Assembly: GCA_910585155.1 (NCBI GenBank)
Contig: CAJUEC010000004.1
Location: 38,439-102,438 of the forward strand
Reading direction: 5' to 3'
Length of the DNA: 64,000 nt
Origin: an uncultured Oscillospiraceae bacterium
Lineage (GTDB): Bacteria > Bacillota > Clostridia > Oscillospirales > Oscillospiraceae
Below the pieces are notes generated by a model, which saw only the letters and a list, made by a program, of their open reading frames with translations, did not search any database and had not been told where the DNA came from. How positions within the stretch are numbered: position 1 is the first letter of the stretch; every line of letters begins with the position of its first letter. Made by a program: the position numbers and the translations under genes. This document shows, in pieces, positions 7,145 through 16,082 of this stretch.

Positions 7145-8404
7145 ATGAGGGTTTTAGTGGTAGGAAGCGGCGGCCGGGAGCACGCCATCTGCTGGAAATT
7201 GAAGCAGTCGCCCAAGGTCACCGAGCTGTTCTGCGCCCCCGGCAACGGCGGCATCGCCCAGACTGCCCGGTGCGTGGACGTGAAGGCCACCGACGTGGAG
7301 GGCATGGTGCGCTGGGCCAAGGACAACGCCATGGACTTCGTGGTGGTGGCCCCCGACGACCCCCTGGCCCTGGGTATGGTGGACGCCCTGGAGGAGGCGG
7401 GCATACCCGCCTTCGGCCCCCGGGCCAGCGCCGCCGTCATCGAGGCCAGCAAGGCGTTCTCCAAAGAGCTGATGAAGAAATACCGCATCCCCACCGCGAA
7501 GTACGAGACCTTCACCGACCTGGACAAGGCCCTGGCCTACATCCAGGAGCAGGGCGCGCCCATCGTGGTGAAGGCGGACGGGCTGGCCCTGGGCAAGGGG
7601 GTGGTGGTGGCCGCCACGGTGGAGGAGGCCCAGACCGCCGCCCGGGAGATGATGGCGGACAAGAAGTTTGGCGAGAGCGGCTCCACCGTGGTGATTGAGG
7701 AGTGCATGACCGGCCCCGAGGTGACGGTGCTGGCCTTTGCCGACGGGGAGCACGTGTCCACCATGCCCGCTAGCCAGGACCACAAGCGGGCCTATGACGG
7801 CAACCGGGGCCCCAACACCGGCGGCATGGGGGCTATCTCCCCCCCGCCCCAGTACACGCCGGACATCGCCCGGCGCTGCATGGACGAGATCTTCCTGCCC
7901 ACCATCCGGGCGCTGAAGGCGGAGGGCCGGCCCTTCCAGGGGGTCATCTACTTTGGCCTGATGCTCACCCCGGACGGCCCCAAGGTGGTGGAGTACAACG
8001 CCCGCTTCGGCGACCCGGAGTGCCAGGCGGTGCTGTCCCTGCTGGACAGCGACCTGCTGGACGTCTTCACCGCCTGCCGGGAGGGCACGCTGGACAAGCT
8101 GGACCTCCGCTGGAAGGACAGCGCAGCCTGCTGTCTGGTGCTGGCCTCCGGGGGCTATCCCCTGGATTACAAAAAGGGCTGCCCCATCTCCGGGCTGGAG
8201 GAGGCGGGCCGCTCCGCCGTGGTGTTCCACGCGGGCACCAGGCTGGATGAGCACGGCCAATACCTCACCAGCGGCGGCCGGGTGCTGGGGGTCACCGCCC
8301 TGGGGGACACCCTGGAGCAGGCCATCGACGCCGCCTACGCCGCCGCCGCCCCCATCTCCTTCACCGACATGCACTTCCGCCGGGACATCGGTCGCGCCTT
8401 TTAA
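7145..8404 (+). CDS. purD: Phosphoribosylamine-glycine ligase (GAR synthetase)
   Basis: PurD ligates phosphoribosylamine and glycine with ATP. It shows the N-terminal VLVVGSGGREHA nucleotide fold, the ATP-grasp segments KADGLALGKGVVVA and PNTGGMGAISP, and VVEYNARFGDPECQ with the metal-binding acidic residues. Length is 419 residues, normal for the family. The ATG at 7145 follows GAGGTAA. It is the last gene of the operon; a strong terminator follows after 65 bases. Confidence 0.95.
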   Translation: MRVLVVGSGGREHAICWKLKQSPKVTELFCAPGNGGIAQTARCVDVKATDVEGMVRWAKDNAMDFVVVAPDDPLALGMVDALEEAGIPAFGPRASAAVIEASKAFSKELMKKYRIPTAKYETFTDLDKALAYIQEQGAPIVVKADGLALGKGVVVAATVEEAQTAAREMMADKKFGESGSTVVIEECMTGPEVTVLAFADGEHVSTMPASQDHKRAYDGNRGPNTGGMGAISPPPQYTPDIARRCMDEIFLPTIRALKAEGRPFQGVIYFGLMLTPDGPKVVEYNARFGDPECQAVLSLLDSDLLDVFTACREGTLDKLDLRWKDSAACCLVLASGGYPLDYKKGCPISGLEEAGRSAVVFHAGTRLDEHGQYLTSGGRVLGVTALGDTLEQAIDAAYAAAAPISFTDMHFRRDIGRAF

Positions 8405-8468
8405 GGCGCCCGTTCCCTGCCGCGCAGTCATTTTGCCCGGACGCCCCCGCGGCGCCGGGCCCGAACCT

Positions 8469-8502
8469 CCGCCGGAAAGGGCCTCCCTTTCCGGCGGTTT
8501 TT
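8469..8502 (+). terminator. Rho-independent terminator of the pur operon
   Basis: A 12-base stem CCGCCGGAAAGG (8469-8480) pairs with CCTTTCCGGCGG (8486-8497) across a 5-base loop and is followed directly by TTTTT. It ends the purE-purD transcription unit. Confidence 0.85.
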
Positions 8503-8586
8503 CCGTCCCTCCCCAGCCCCGGGGCCCAGGCCGGCGGGCCGGAACCGGGCGCTGAGAAAAATCCTGAAAACCCTGCTCGATTCCGA

Positions 8587-8615
8587 TTGACAGGATGGCC
8601 CCAGCATATTACAAT
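8587..8615 (+). promoter_or_regulatory. Promoter of the M60/dockerin gene and leader element A
   Basis: TTGACA (8587-8592), a 17-base spacer, and TACAAT (8610-8615). The expected start of transcription is near 8621, at the 5' end of leader element A, leaving an untranslated leader of about 215 bases. Confidence 0.7.
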
Positions 8616-8618
8616 AAA

Positions 8619-8776
8619 GGAACCTCTGGGTAAATCGGCAGGCGCGGTTTGTGAGAGATTTTTCGCCCCAATGCGGCGGGCTTCGTGGAAATCATTGTGT
8701 TTATTCCAAGAAAGTCCAACGAAATTGCGGCAAAAAGCTCCAAAAAGCGCCGCAGGCATATTGATTCAGAGGGTCC
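8619..8776 (+). ncRNA. Candidate structured leader RNA, copy A of four
   Basis: 158-nt element between promoter and gene. Closing stem: GGAACCTCTG (8619-8628) with CAGAGGGTCC (8767-8776), one mismatch. Second stem: TTTTTCGCC (8659-8667) with GGCAAAAA (8729-8736). The apical part carries TTGTGTTTATT at 8695-8705, then CCAAGAAA. Related elements upstream of three other genes share this inner sequence, with different but still complementary stem arms. I see no match to a riboswitch class I know; a MITE-like hairpin is the main alternative. Confidence 0.5.
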
Positions 8777-8838
8777 TAAAGTCCCATATCATTTCTCGAT
8801 TACACCACATGGGATTGAACAGTTAAGGAGTGGCAAAT

Positions 8839-11800
8839 ATGAAACCAACAAAGAGATTGATTTCTGGGGTGCTCAGCCTGCTGATGCTGTGCTCTCTGTG
8901 CCTGACGGGCCTGCCCACCGCGGCGGCCTCCGCTCCGGGGGGCGCAGGGCTCACCGGAACCATCGGGCTCACCATCCGCTTCGACCTGCCCCAGACGGCG
9001 GAAGAGGCCGCCGGGCGGAACATCCAGCTCCGCCTCAGCGGCGGCGGCAGGAACACCACCCTCTCCCTGCCCGGCGGGACGGCGCAGGGCGCCTCCATCC
9101 AGGTGGAGAATGTGGACGGCGCGCCGCTGACCAACGAGTCCCGGGTGGGCTATTACCGGGTGGAGCTCACCGGCCTGTCCAAGGCTGTCCCCTATGAGCT
9201 CCAGCTCACGGGAACGGGCTATGTGCCCTTCCGCACCACGGTCACCCTGGACGACTACTCCAAGCACCTCATTGTGGGCACCGGGGACGGCACCTTCTCC
9301 CTGGGCGACGTGAACGGAGACGGGGTGGTGGACGACAAGGACCTGTCCGCCATGGACAGCCGGCTGGGCCAGACCCCCAGCACCCCGGAGTTGGCCGCCT
9401 TTGACCTCAACGGAGACGGCAGGCTGGACGTGGCCGACCTGGCCTACATCAACCACAGCAAGGGCAATTCCGGCAGCGCCCAGGTGCTGGACACCGCCGC
9501 CATTGTCCCCGCCCAGCTGGAGGACACCGGCCTCACCCTGACGGGGGGCAGCGCGTCCGACCTGTTCCAGGGCGGCAAGGCCGTCACCATCACCCCCCAG
9601 CAGGGCGCTCCTCTGGCGCTGCCCATCCTCCTCAACTCCGGCGCGGGGGTGGAGCTGAGCCAGATTCAGATCACCTGCCCCGACGGCAGCGGGGCCATCC
9701 AGAAGGGGTCCGCCCTGGTGGAACTGACGGACGGCTCCAGCCTCAGCGTGCCCTTTGACACCTCCCTCCCCGCCGGGGTCCACGCCATCGGCCGGGAGGC
9801 GGGCAGCCGGGTGGTCACCATCGACCTGGGCCGGAAGGTGGCGGTAAAGAAGGTGACCGTCACCGTCACCGCCACCCAGGGCGGCGCGGGCTTCGCCACT
9901 GTGAGCAAGGTTGAATTCCTGAAGGATATCGTGCCGGAGAACCCCAAGAACGACCAGGTGCAGGGGCTGACCGCCACCCCGGGGAATGGCCAGGTGACCC
10001 TGGAGTGGGCGGCCGTGCGCAACGTCACCGGCTACTCCGTGGCCTACGGCACCGGCGGCAAGCTGGACCAGACCGTCCAGGCCAACTCCACGCGTACCGT
10101 CGTCTCCGGTCTGGAAAACCTGAAAACCTACCAGTTCCAGGTCACCGCCGTCAACGGCGACTGGCGGGGCGCCCCCTCCACCCTGGTTTCCGCCACGCCG
10201 GAGCCGGGCAGCGTGCCCGGCGCGCCCTCCAACATCCGTGTGACCGCCGCTGACCAGTCCCTCCGCCTGAGCTGGGGCAAGACCAAGGACGCGGTCTACT
10301 ATCAGGTCTTCTACCGCGCCTCCGGCCAGAGCGCCTTCACCCGGTACGGCGGCGACGTGTCCGGCACCTCCGCCGTCATCACCGGCCTGACCAACGGCGT
10401 GACCTATCAGGTGGCGGTGAAGGCGGGCAACGGCAAGGGGGTCGGCCCCTACTCCGCCACCGCCGCCGGAACCCCCCAGCGGGAGGATCTGTCCATGCCC
10501 GAGCTGCCCACGGAGGACCGCATTGACAACAGCGTGGTTGAATCGGTGGTCATGACCAATCCCAAAAACGTGGACCAGGCCCTCTGCCCCAGCTTCGCCG
10601 CGGGGCAGGTGATCGACGGCGACGCGGCCACCTACTGGGTGGCCAAGAACTGGTCGCTGGACAGCCACTTTACCTACACCTTCCGCCAGCCCCAGGACAT
10701 GAACTATGTCATCCTGGTGCCCTATCTGGCCGGAAACTACAAATACGCCCTGCGCTCCTACACCGTGACCGCCAAGGACAGCGAGGGGAACGTTCTGCTC
10801 AGCGAGACGCTGTACTACGCCCCCGCCATGGACGCCCAGAAGGACTATCTGGTCCTGCCCTTCTCCCCGGTGGAGGGGATCAAGTCCCTGACCATCGCCC
10901 TCAACGAGCGGGAGGGCAACGGCTGCCGGGTGAGCATCTCCGAAATGGCCTTCTATAAGAGCGACTCCCTGGCGGAGGACATCGCCGCCCTCTTTGCCGA
11001 CGGCAGCTTCACCCAGCTCAGGTCCGGCGTCACCTCGGAGCAGGTGGCCGCCCTCTCCCAGCGGCTGGAGGCCAAGGCCGACTTCTACCTGGACCTGGAG
11101 CGCCTGCGGGATGAGCTGGCCCTGGCCCAGGCCCTGCTGAAAAACGACTCCGCCGCCCTGGGCGTGGTCAAGCAGGACTTCCAGAGCCGCAGCGGCAATC
11201 TGGATGGGCAGTACGGCCAGAGCGCCAGCGCCCTCCAGCCCCTGGGCGTGTCCGCCCGGGCGGGGGCCACGGTGGCCGTCTACGCCCAGCTGCCCTCCGA
11301 CGCGCCGGTGTACGTCACCCCCACCCAGTTCTTCGGGGAGTCCGGCATCTGGAGCGGCCCCTCCATCCGGCTGGTGAACGGGCGCAACTACATCACCGTG
11401 CCCCAGATCGGCTCCCTCACCGATGAGCGGGGCGGCCCGCTGTACCTCACCTATGCCGGCTCCAACCCGGAGCAGATCAAGCTCCAGGTCCGTGGGGACT
11501 CCGACACCTTCGCCGTGCCCGTGCTGGAGCTGTCCGGCTGGTACGGCATGACCGAGGCCGCCCGGAAGGACGCCATCCGCGCCTATGTGGCCCAGCTTGA
11601 GACCTATGTGGCGGGGCTGAGCTCCGCCAGCCTGCAGACCGACGTGCGCAATGTCACCGAGATCTCTACCCCCAGCGTCCTGCTGTCCATCCCCGCCAAC
11701 CAGGCCCTGTCCGGCCTGAAGGGCGTGGGCCGGAGCGCGGAGGAGATGGCCGAGGCCATGTACCAAAACGTGCTGGCCTGGGAGGACGTGCTGTTCACCG

Positions 11801-13617
11801 CCAACAAGGTCCAGGGCATCGTTCCCGCCAGCCAGACCCTGGAGAGCTACCGCTATCCCATGACCACCCGCCAGAATATCCGCTATATGCGCATGTTTGC
11901 CGGGGCCTTCATGTACGCCGCGGGGAATCACGTCGGCGTGGGCTACGGCTCCACATCCGGCCTGGTGTGCGGCAAGCCCGTGTCCGCCACCGGCGTGGGC
12001 AAGGCCAACAGCCTGTTCGGCTGGGGCATCGCCCACGAAATCGGCCACAACATGGATAAGCTGGGCAAGGCGGAGATCACCAACAACATCTACTCCCTGG
12101 CCATCCAGGCCTATGACGGCGGCTCCATGGCCCTGCCCACCCGTCTGACCAACAGCGGCATCTGGAAGGGCGTCTACGACAAGACCTCAGCCGGCCGCCC
12201 CGGCTCCGCCGGAAACGTGTTCGTCCAGCTGGCCATGTACTGGCAGCTCCACCTGGCCTACGACCAGGCGGACCAGCCTCTGGCCTTCTTCAACCAGTTC
12301 TTCAAGCGCTGGAAGGAGGGCGCGCACAAGGACGGCCACACCTATGACGAGCGGGTGGCCCTCATCGCCTCTGAGATCGCCGGCCGGAACCTGACCGAGT
12401 TCTTCACCCGCTGGGGCCTGATCCTCAGCGACCAGGTCAAGCAGACCCTCAGCGGCTATGCCGATGAGCCCCGGGCCATCTGGTACCTCAACGACAGCTC
12501 CTACGCCCACCGTCTGGCGGGCGGCGAGGGCTTTGACGGGGCCGTCACCGCCTCCGCCTCGGTTCAGGACAACAAGGTTGTTCTGACCATCACCGGCGGG
12601 GATGAGACTGTGCTGGGCTACGAGATCCGCCGGAACGGCCAGCCCATTGCCTTCACCACCCAGCAGACCTACACCGACGACCTGGGCCCCGCCAACAACC
12701 TGGCCTACACCTATTCCGTGGTCCCCGTGGACCTGCTGGGCGCCCCGGCCGCCGAGGCCAAAACCAGCCAGGTGCGCGTCGCCTGGGATACGCCCATTGA
12801 CCCCAGCCTGTACACCGTTGCCCGGAATGGTGACGCGGTTGTCGCCACCCTGACCAGGACGGTTCCCGTCACCGGCGTGAAGATCACCGGGGCGCAGCTC
12901 AGCGGGACGTACACCGTGGAGGTCAAGTCCAGCGCCTCCGGCAGCTGGACCACAGCCAAAACCGGCACCCTGTCCGGCGCCGAGACGGTGGGCTACTTCA
13001 CCAAGCCGGGGGCCGGCCCCGACGACGCCCGCATCTGGACCTACGACGCGGCGGAGGTGCGCATCACCGGGCTGCCCCAGGACGCCCAGGTCACCCTTCT
13101 GGACTACCCCGGCGACCGGGTGGACTTCTACCCCGACGCCACCGTGGGCAAGCTCAAGTCCGAGTACCGCTACGGCGACGGCGAGGACCAGGTCATCCCC
13201 GCGGGCACCCTGGTGGTGCTGGGCACCTACCGGGGCAATCCGGCCTATGACACCGTGGAAATCCAGGTCCGCTACACCACCGCCGCTGAGGCGGAGGAGG
13301 AGGACCGGGAGGACCTGCTGGTGGAGCGGGCCATGAACGGCTACTCCCTGCTCTTCGCCGAGGTGCCCGCCAACGGCAAGGTCAGCGACACCAGCGACGG
13401 CTTCTGGCTCTTCGTCCCCGACCTGGAGGCGGAGGAGGCCCTGAACGAGAAGTCCGGCGTCACCAGCGGCCCCATGGAGCTCCAGGCGGTGCTCTACCTC
13501 TATGACGAGCTGGACCACACCGGCAGCCGCCGGGCCGTCAGCAACACCCTGTGGATCAGCTTCCCCGACTATGATACCCTGCCCGAGATCGTCCTGACGG
13601 GCGCGGGCGCCCAATGA
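8839..13617 (+). CDS. Secreted M60-like (enhancin-type) metallopeptidase with dockerin, FN3 and discoidin-like modules
   Basis: 1592-residue exported protein. A signal peptide covers about residues 1-30 (basic start, hydrophobic core, AAAS). A type I dockerin follows at about 155-205, with two calcium-loop repeats LGDVNGDGVVDDKDL and FDLNGDGRLDVADL. After a first discoidin-like region (about 225-370) come two fibronectin III domains (about 374-457 and 459-545), a second F5/8-C-like domain (about 560-710), then an M60 peptidase region (about 780-1190). This holds HEIGH (H1066-H1070), with E1079 as a plausible third zinc ligand. C-terminal beta-rich modules follow. M60 enzymes cleave mucin-type glycoproteins. 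The start at 8839 has AAGGAG eight bases upstream. Leader element A precedes it; an SLH protein follows. Confidence 0.85.
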   Translation: MKPTKRLISGVLSLLMLCSLCLTGLPTAAASAPGGAGLTGTIGLTIRFDLPQTAEEAAGRNIQLRLSGGGRNTTLSLPGGTAQGASIQVENVDGAPLTNESRVGYYRVELTGLSKAVPYELQLTGTGYVPFRTTVTLDDYSKHLIVGTGDGTFSLGDVNGDGVVDDKDLSAMDSRLGQTPSTPELAAFDLNGDGRLDVADLAYINHSKGNSGSAQVLDTAAIVPAQLEDTGLTLTGGSASDLFQGGKAVTITPQQGAPLALPILLNSGAGVELSQIQITCPDGSGAIQKGSALVELTDGSSLSVPFDTSLPAGVHAIGREAGSRVVTIDLGRKVAVKKVTVTVTATQGGAGFATVSKVEFLKDIVPENPKNDQVQGLTATPGNGQVTLEWAAVRNVTGYSVAYGTGGKLDQTVQANSTRTVVSGLENLKTYQFQVTAVNGDWRGAPSTLVSATPEPGSVPGAPSNIRVTAADQSLRLSWGKTKDAVYYQVFYRASGQSAFTRYGGDVSGTSAVITGLTNGVTYQVAVKAGNGKGVGPYSATAAGTPQREDLSMPELPTEDRIDNSVVESVVMTNPKNVDQALCPSFAAGQVIDGDAATYWVAKNWSLDSHFTYTFRQPQDMNYVILVPYLAGNYKYALRSYTVTAKDSEGNVLLSETLYYAPAMDAQKDYLVLPFSPVEGIKSLTIALNEREGNGCRVSISEMAFYKSDSLAEDIAALFADGSFTQLRSGVTSEQVAALSQRLEAKADFYLDLERLRDELALAQALLKNDSAALGVVKQDFQSRSGNLDGQYGQSASALQPLGVSARAGATVAVYAQLPSDAPVYVTPTQFFGESGIWSGPSIRLVNGRNYITVPQIGSLTDERGGPLYLTYAGSNPEQIKLQVRGDSDTFAVPVLELSGWYGMTEAARKDAIRAYVAQLETYVAGLSSASLQTDVRNVTEISTPSVLLSIPANQALSGLKGVGRSAEEMAEAMYQNVLAWEDVLFTANKVQGIVPASQTLESYRYPMTTRQNIRYMRMFAGAFMYAAGNHVGVGYGSTSGLVCGKPVSATGVGKANSLFGWGIAHEIGHNMDKLGKAEITNNIYSLAIQAYDGGSMALPTRLTNSGIWKGVYDKTSAGRPGSAGNVFVQLAMYWQLHLAYDQADQPLAFFNQFFKRWKEGAHKDGHTYDERVALIASEIAGRNLTEFFTRWGLILSDQVKQTLSGYADEPRAIWYLNDSSYAHRLAGGEGFDGAVTASASVQDNKVVLTITGGDETVLGYEIRRNGQPIAFTTQQTYTDDLGPANNLAYTYSVVPVDLLGAPAAEAKTSQVRVAWDTPIDPSLYTVARNGDAVVATLTRTVPVTGVKITGAQLSGTYTVEVKSSASGSWTTAKTGTLSGAETVGYFTKPGAGPDDARIWTYDAAEVRITGLPQDAQVTLLDYPGDRVDFYPDATVGKLKSEYRYGDGEDQVIPAGTLVVLGTYRGNPAYDTVEIQVRYTTAAEAEEEDREDLLVERAMNGYSLLFAEVPANGKVSDTSDGFWLFVPDLEAEEALNEKSGVTSGPMELQAVLYLYDELDHTGSRRAVSNTLWISFPDYDTLPEIVLTGAGAQ

Positions 13618-13631
13618 GGAGGATTTCAGCG

Positions 13632-14939
13632 ATGAAACGCACCCTTTCGTTATTCCTTGCCGCGGTCCTGGCCGCCGCCCTGCTGGTCTGTCCGGCGGCG
13701 GCCTCCTCCGCGCCCTGGGTCCAGGTGGCGGGCAAGGGCACAGCCGCCCAATCGGTCAGCCTTCAGGGCCTGCCCGGGCGCTACACCGGCGTGCAGCTCA
13801 CCCTCACCCTGAACAGTGCCCCCGACAGCCTCGCCTTTGAGCAGTTCGCCTCTACCCCCAAGGGCTTCTCCTCCTATCACCTGGACGGGAACAACCTCAC
13901 CCTCTACGTCACCTCCAAGTCCTTTCTGAATCAGGGCGGAACCCTCTCTCTGGGCTCCCTCACCGCGGACAAGGGCTTCACGGTGGTAGGCGTCTCCGGG
14001 CTGAAGCTGCTCAGCGTGGGCCCCGACGACACCCAGACCCTCAGCTACGACCGGGTGAGCATGAGCAGCGGCTCCGGACAGGGGGGCGGCTATGACCCCG
14101 GCCCCGGCTGGACCGATCCCGGCTCCCTCTCCCGCTATGCCGTGGGAACCGCCTCCGGCATTGTGGGCGGCTCCCTCCGAATCAGCACCACCCACGCCGC
14201 CCAGGGCGAGGTTGTCACAGTGACCGCCGTGGCCGACCCCGGGTACAGCCTGAGCACCGTCACCGTCACCGACAGCGCGGGGCGCGGAATTTCCCTCACC
14301 AGTCTGGGCGGCGGGAGCTGGTCCTTCACCATGCCCGCCTCCGCCGTCACCGTGAACGCCTCCTTCACCCTGAGCCAGTCCACCGCCCTCCCCTTCCTGG
14401 ACGTGGGGCAGGCCGACTGGTTCCGGGAGGCCGTGGCCTACGTCTACCACGCCGGGCTGATGAACGGCACCGGCCCCACCGTCTTCGCTCCCGAGGAGAC
14501 CACCACCCGGGGCATGATCGTCACCATCCTCCACCGGTACGCAGGGCGTCCGGCGGCCGCCCCCTCCAGCTTCCCCGACGTGGCGCCGGGGCTGTACTAC
14601 TCCGACGCGGTCTCCTGGGCCGCCGCCAACGGCGTGGTCAACGGCTATGAGACCGGGCTGTTCGGGCCGGAGCTGGCCATTACCCGGGAGCAGATGGCCA
14701 CCATTCTCTACCGCTACGCCCAGCACAAGGGCATGAACGTGAGCGGCAGGGCCGACCTGTCCATCTACTGGGACGCCAGCCTGGTCAGTCCCTACGCCGT
14801 GGACGCCATGGCCTGGGCCTGCCACATCGGGCTCATCAACGGCGTGGACGCCCGCACCCTCCAGCCCGACGGCTTTGCCACCCGGGCCCAGGTCGCCACC
14901 ATTCTCATGCGGTTCTGCCAGTACGCGGAGCAGCCCTAA
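13632..14939 (+). CDS. Cell-surface protein with cohesin-like N-terminus, bacterial repeat domain and three SLH domains
   Basis: 435-residue exported protein. Signal peptide about 1-26 (MKRTLSLFLAAVLAAALLV). Residues about 30-140 form a beta-rich domain whose pattern (VQLTLTLNS, LTLYVTSKSF, GGTLSLGSL) is reminiscent of a cohesin; this is weak evidence. After a Gly/Pro linker, about 180-255 resembles the 'bacterial repeat' domain (GEVVTVTAVADPGYS). Three SLH domains follow (about 256-430: FLDVGQADWF, FPDVAPGLYYSDAV, SPYAVDAMAWA), which bind wall polymers. It lies 14 bases after the dockerin-bearing peptidase, so a cohesin-dockerin partnership is possible. GAGGAGG at 13616-13622 supports the start at 13632 rather than the overlapping ATG at 13614. 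Confidence 0.8.
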   Translation: MKRTLSLFLAAVLAAALLVCPAAASSAPWVQVAGKGTAAQSVSLQGLPGRYTGVQLTLTLNSAPDSLAFEQFASTPKGFSSYHLDGNNLTLYVTSKSFLNQGGTLSLGSLTADKGFTVVGVSGLKLLSVGPDDTQTLSYDRVSMSSGSGQGGGYDPGPGWTDPGSLSRYAVGTASGIVGGSLRISTTHAAQGEVVTVTAVADPGYSLSTVTVTDSAGRGISLTSLGGGSWSFTMPASAVTVNASFTLSQSTALPFLDVGQADWFREAVAYVYHAGLMNGTGPTVFAPEETTTRGMIVTILHRYAGRPAAAPSSFPDVAPGLYYSDAVSWAAANGVVNGYETGLFGPELAITREQMATILYRYAQHKGMNVSGRADLSIYWDASLVSPYAVDAMAWACHIGLINGVDARTLQPDGFATRAQVATILMRFCQYAEQP

Positions 14940-14962
14940 CGCTTAGGTAACGGCATAAAAAG

Positions 14963-15007
14963 CGGCGCTGTCTGATCCTTGGATCAGACAGCGCCGTTTC
15001 TTTTTTC
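14963..15007 (+). terminator. Strong intrinsic terminator after the SLH gene
   Basis: A perfect 16-base stem, CGGCGCTGTCTGATCC (14963-14978) against its complement (14981-14996), is followed by TTTCTTTTTTC. It separates the plus-strand surface operon from the convergent DUF362 gene. Confidence 0.9.
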
Positions 15008-15040
15008 AGATTCCCGGGATGCTTGAGGCGGGGACAGCTG

Positions 15041-15904
15041 TCAGTCCAGCTCCACCAGCTGGTACTCCCGGCTGCCAATGCCCAGCTCCGCCGCGGCCTC
15101 CACCGTGTGTACGCCGTTCAGCGACTCGATGCGCTGGATGAGGTCGGCCTTGCCCGGGTCGTCGGAGGCGTACACCAGGTCCAGGCAGGCCTGGTCCAGG
15201 GCCACCGGGTCCAGCGACGCCAGGATGCCGATGTCGCCGATCTTGGGGTCGGCGGCCACGGCGCAGCAGTCGCAGTCCACCGACATGTTCTTCATCACGT
15301 TGAGGTAGGCCACCTTGCCCTGGAAGCGGTGGTGGATGGACCAGGCGGCGTCCGCCATGGACTCCAGGAAGGCGTCATGGTCGGCGTCCCAGAACTTGTC
15401 CATATCCCCGGCGCCGTGGATATACTGCTTGCCCCGGGAGGAGGCGATGCCGATGGAGATGTTCTTCAGCGCGCCGCCGAAGCCCCCCATGGGGTGGCCC
15501 TTGAAGTGGGAGAGCACCAGCAGGGAGTCATAATTTTGCAGATTGGCCCCCACAAAATTCTTCTGGATGACCTTGCCGCAGGGGATGGGCAGCTCCATGT
15601 CCTCTGTCTCGTCCAGGATGTCCACCTGGGCAGCGCTGAGCCAGCCGTGGCGCTCCATGGTGATTTTGTGGGCCTTTGTGGTGTTGCGCCCGCCGTCGTA
15701 GGCGGTGTTGCACTCCACGATGGCGCCCTCCACGCGGTCGATCATGGGCTTCATGAAGTCGGGGCGGAGGAAATTCTGGTTGCCCGGCTCGCCGGAGTGG
15801 AGCTTGACGGCCACCCGACCGGGAAGCTGGACGCCCAGGGCGTCGTACAGCCGGAGCATGGCCCCGGGGGTGAGGTCTCGGGTAAAGTAGACGGTGGATT
15901 TCAT
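15041..15904 (-). CDS. DUF362-family protein
   Basis: 287-residue protein of the DUF362 type: VAVKLHSGEPGNQNFLRP, SHFKGHPMGGFGGALKN (with a conserved His/Lys pair) and a Cys cluster DCDCC in the C-terminal half. DUF362 proteins are often fused to or encoded near Fe-S proteins, but no ferredoxin motif is complete here. Function is unknown. The start at 15904 follows GAGGAGG on the minus strand; an in-frame upstream ATG has no ribosome site. The gene is divergent from the ArsR-type regulator, each with its own promoter. Confidence 0.8.
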   Translation of the reverse strand: MKSTVYFTRDLTPGAMLRLYDALGVQLPGRVAVKLHSGEPGNQNFLRPDFMKPMIDRVEGAIVECNTAYDGGRNTTKAHKITMERHGWLSAAQVDILDETEDMELPIPCGKVIQKNFVGANLQNYDSLLVLSHFKGHPMGGFGGALKNISIGIASSRGKQYIHGAGDMDKFWDADHDAFLESMADAAWSIHHRFQGKVAYLNVMKNMSVDCDCCAVAADPKIGDIGILASLDPVALDQACLDLVYASDDPGKADLIQRIESLNGVHTVEAAAELGIGSREYQLVELD

Positions 15905-15938
15905 GGCAGTCCTCCTCAGTGGTAATAAAATCATACTT

Positions 15939-15967
15939 ATTTTATCGGAAATGGGGCAATCCGTCAA
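15939..15967 (-). promoter_or_regulatory. Promoter of the DUF362 gene
   Basis: On the minus strand, TTGACG (15962-15967), a 17-base spacer and TAAAAT (15939-15944), about 35 bases upstream of the start codon. Confidence 0.6.
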
Positions 15968-15988
15968 GTGGGAGCTGGAAAGAAGCTA

Positions 15989-16042
15989 TTTCAAATATTT
16001 TTGAAACACTTCCTTGACAACTGCTCTGCGGTCTGATAGAAT
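15989..16042 (+). promoter_or_regulatory. Promoter and likely autoregulatory operator of the ArsR/SdpI-like operon
   Basis: TTGACA (16014-16019), 17-base spacer, TAGAAT (16037-16042). Just upstream is the dyad TTTCAA-N6-TTGAAA (15989-16006), and a half-site TTTGAAAT recurs at 16057-16064 after the promoter. A winged-helix ArsR repressor binding these sites would block its own operon; this is inferred. Confidence 0.6.
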
Positions 16043-16082
16043 GTAGTTAAAGAAAATTTGAAATAGTTAGGAGGGAGTTCCC

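Noticed and set aside
8800..12048. Open frame of over 1000 codons on the minus strand opposite the M60 gene
   Set aside because: It is a shadow of a GC-rich gene; the translation is Gly/His/Ala/Val-rich and low-complexity, without a domain or ribosome site, while the plus-strand protein has clear domains.
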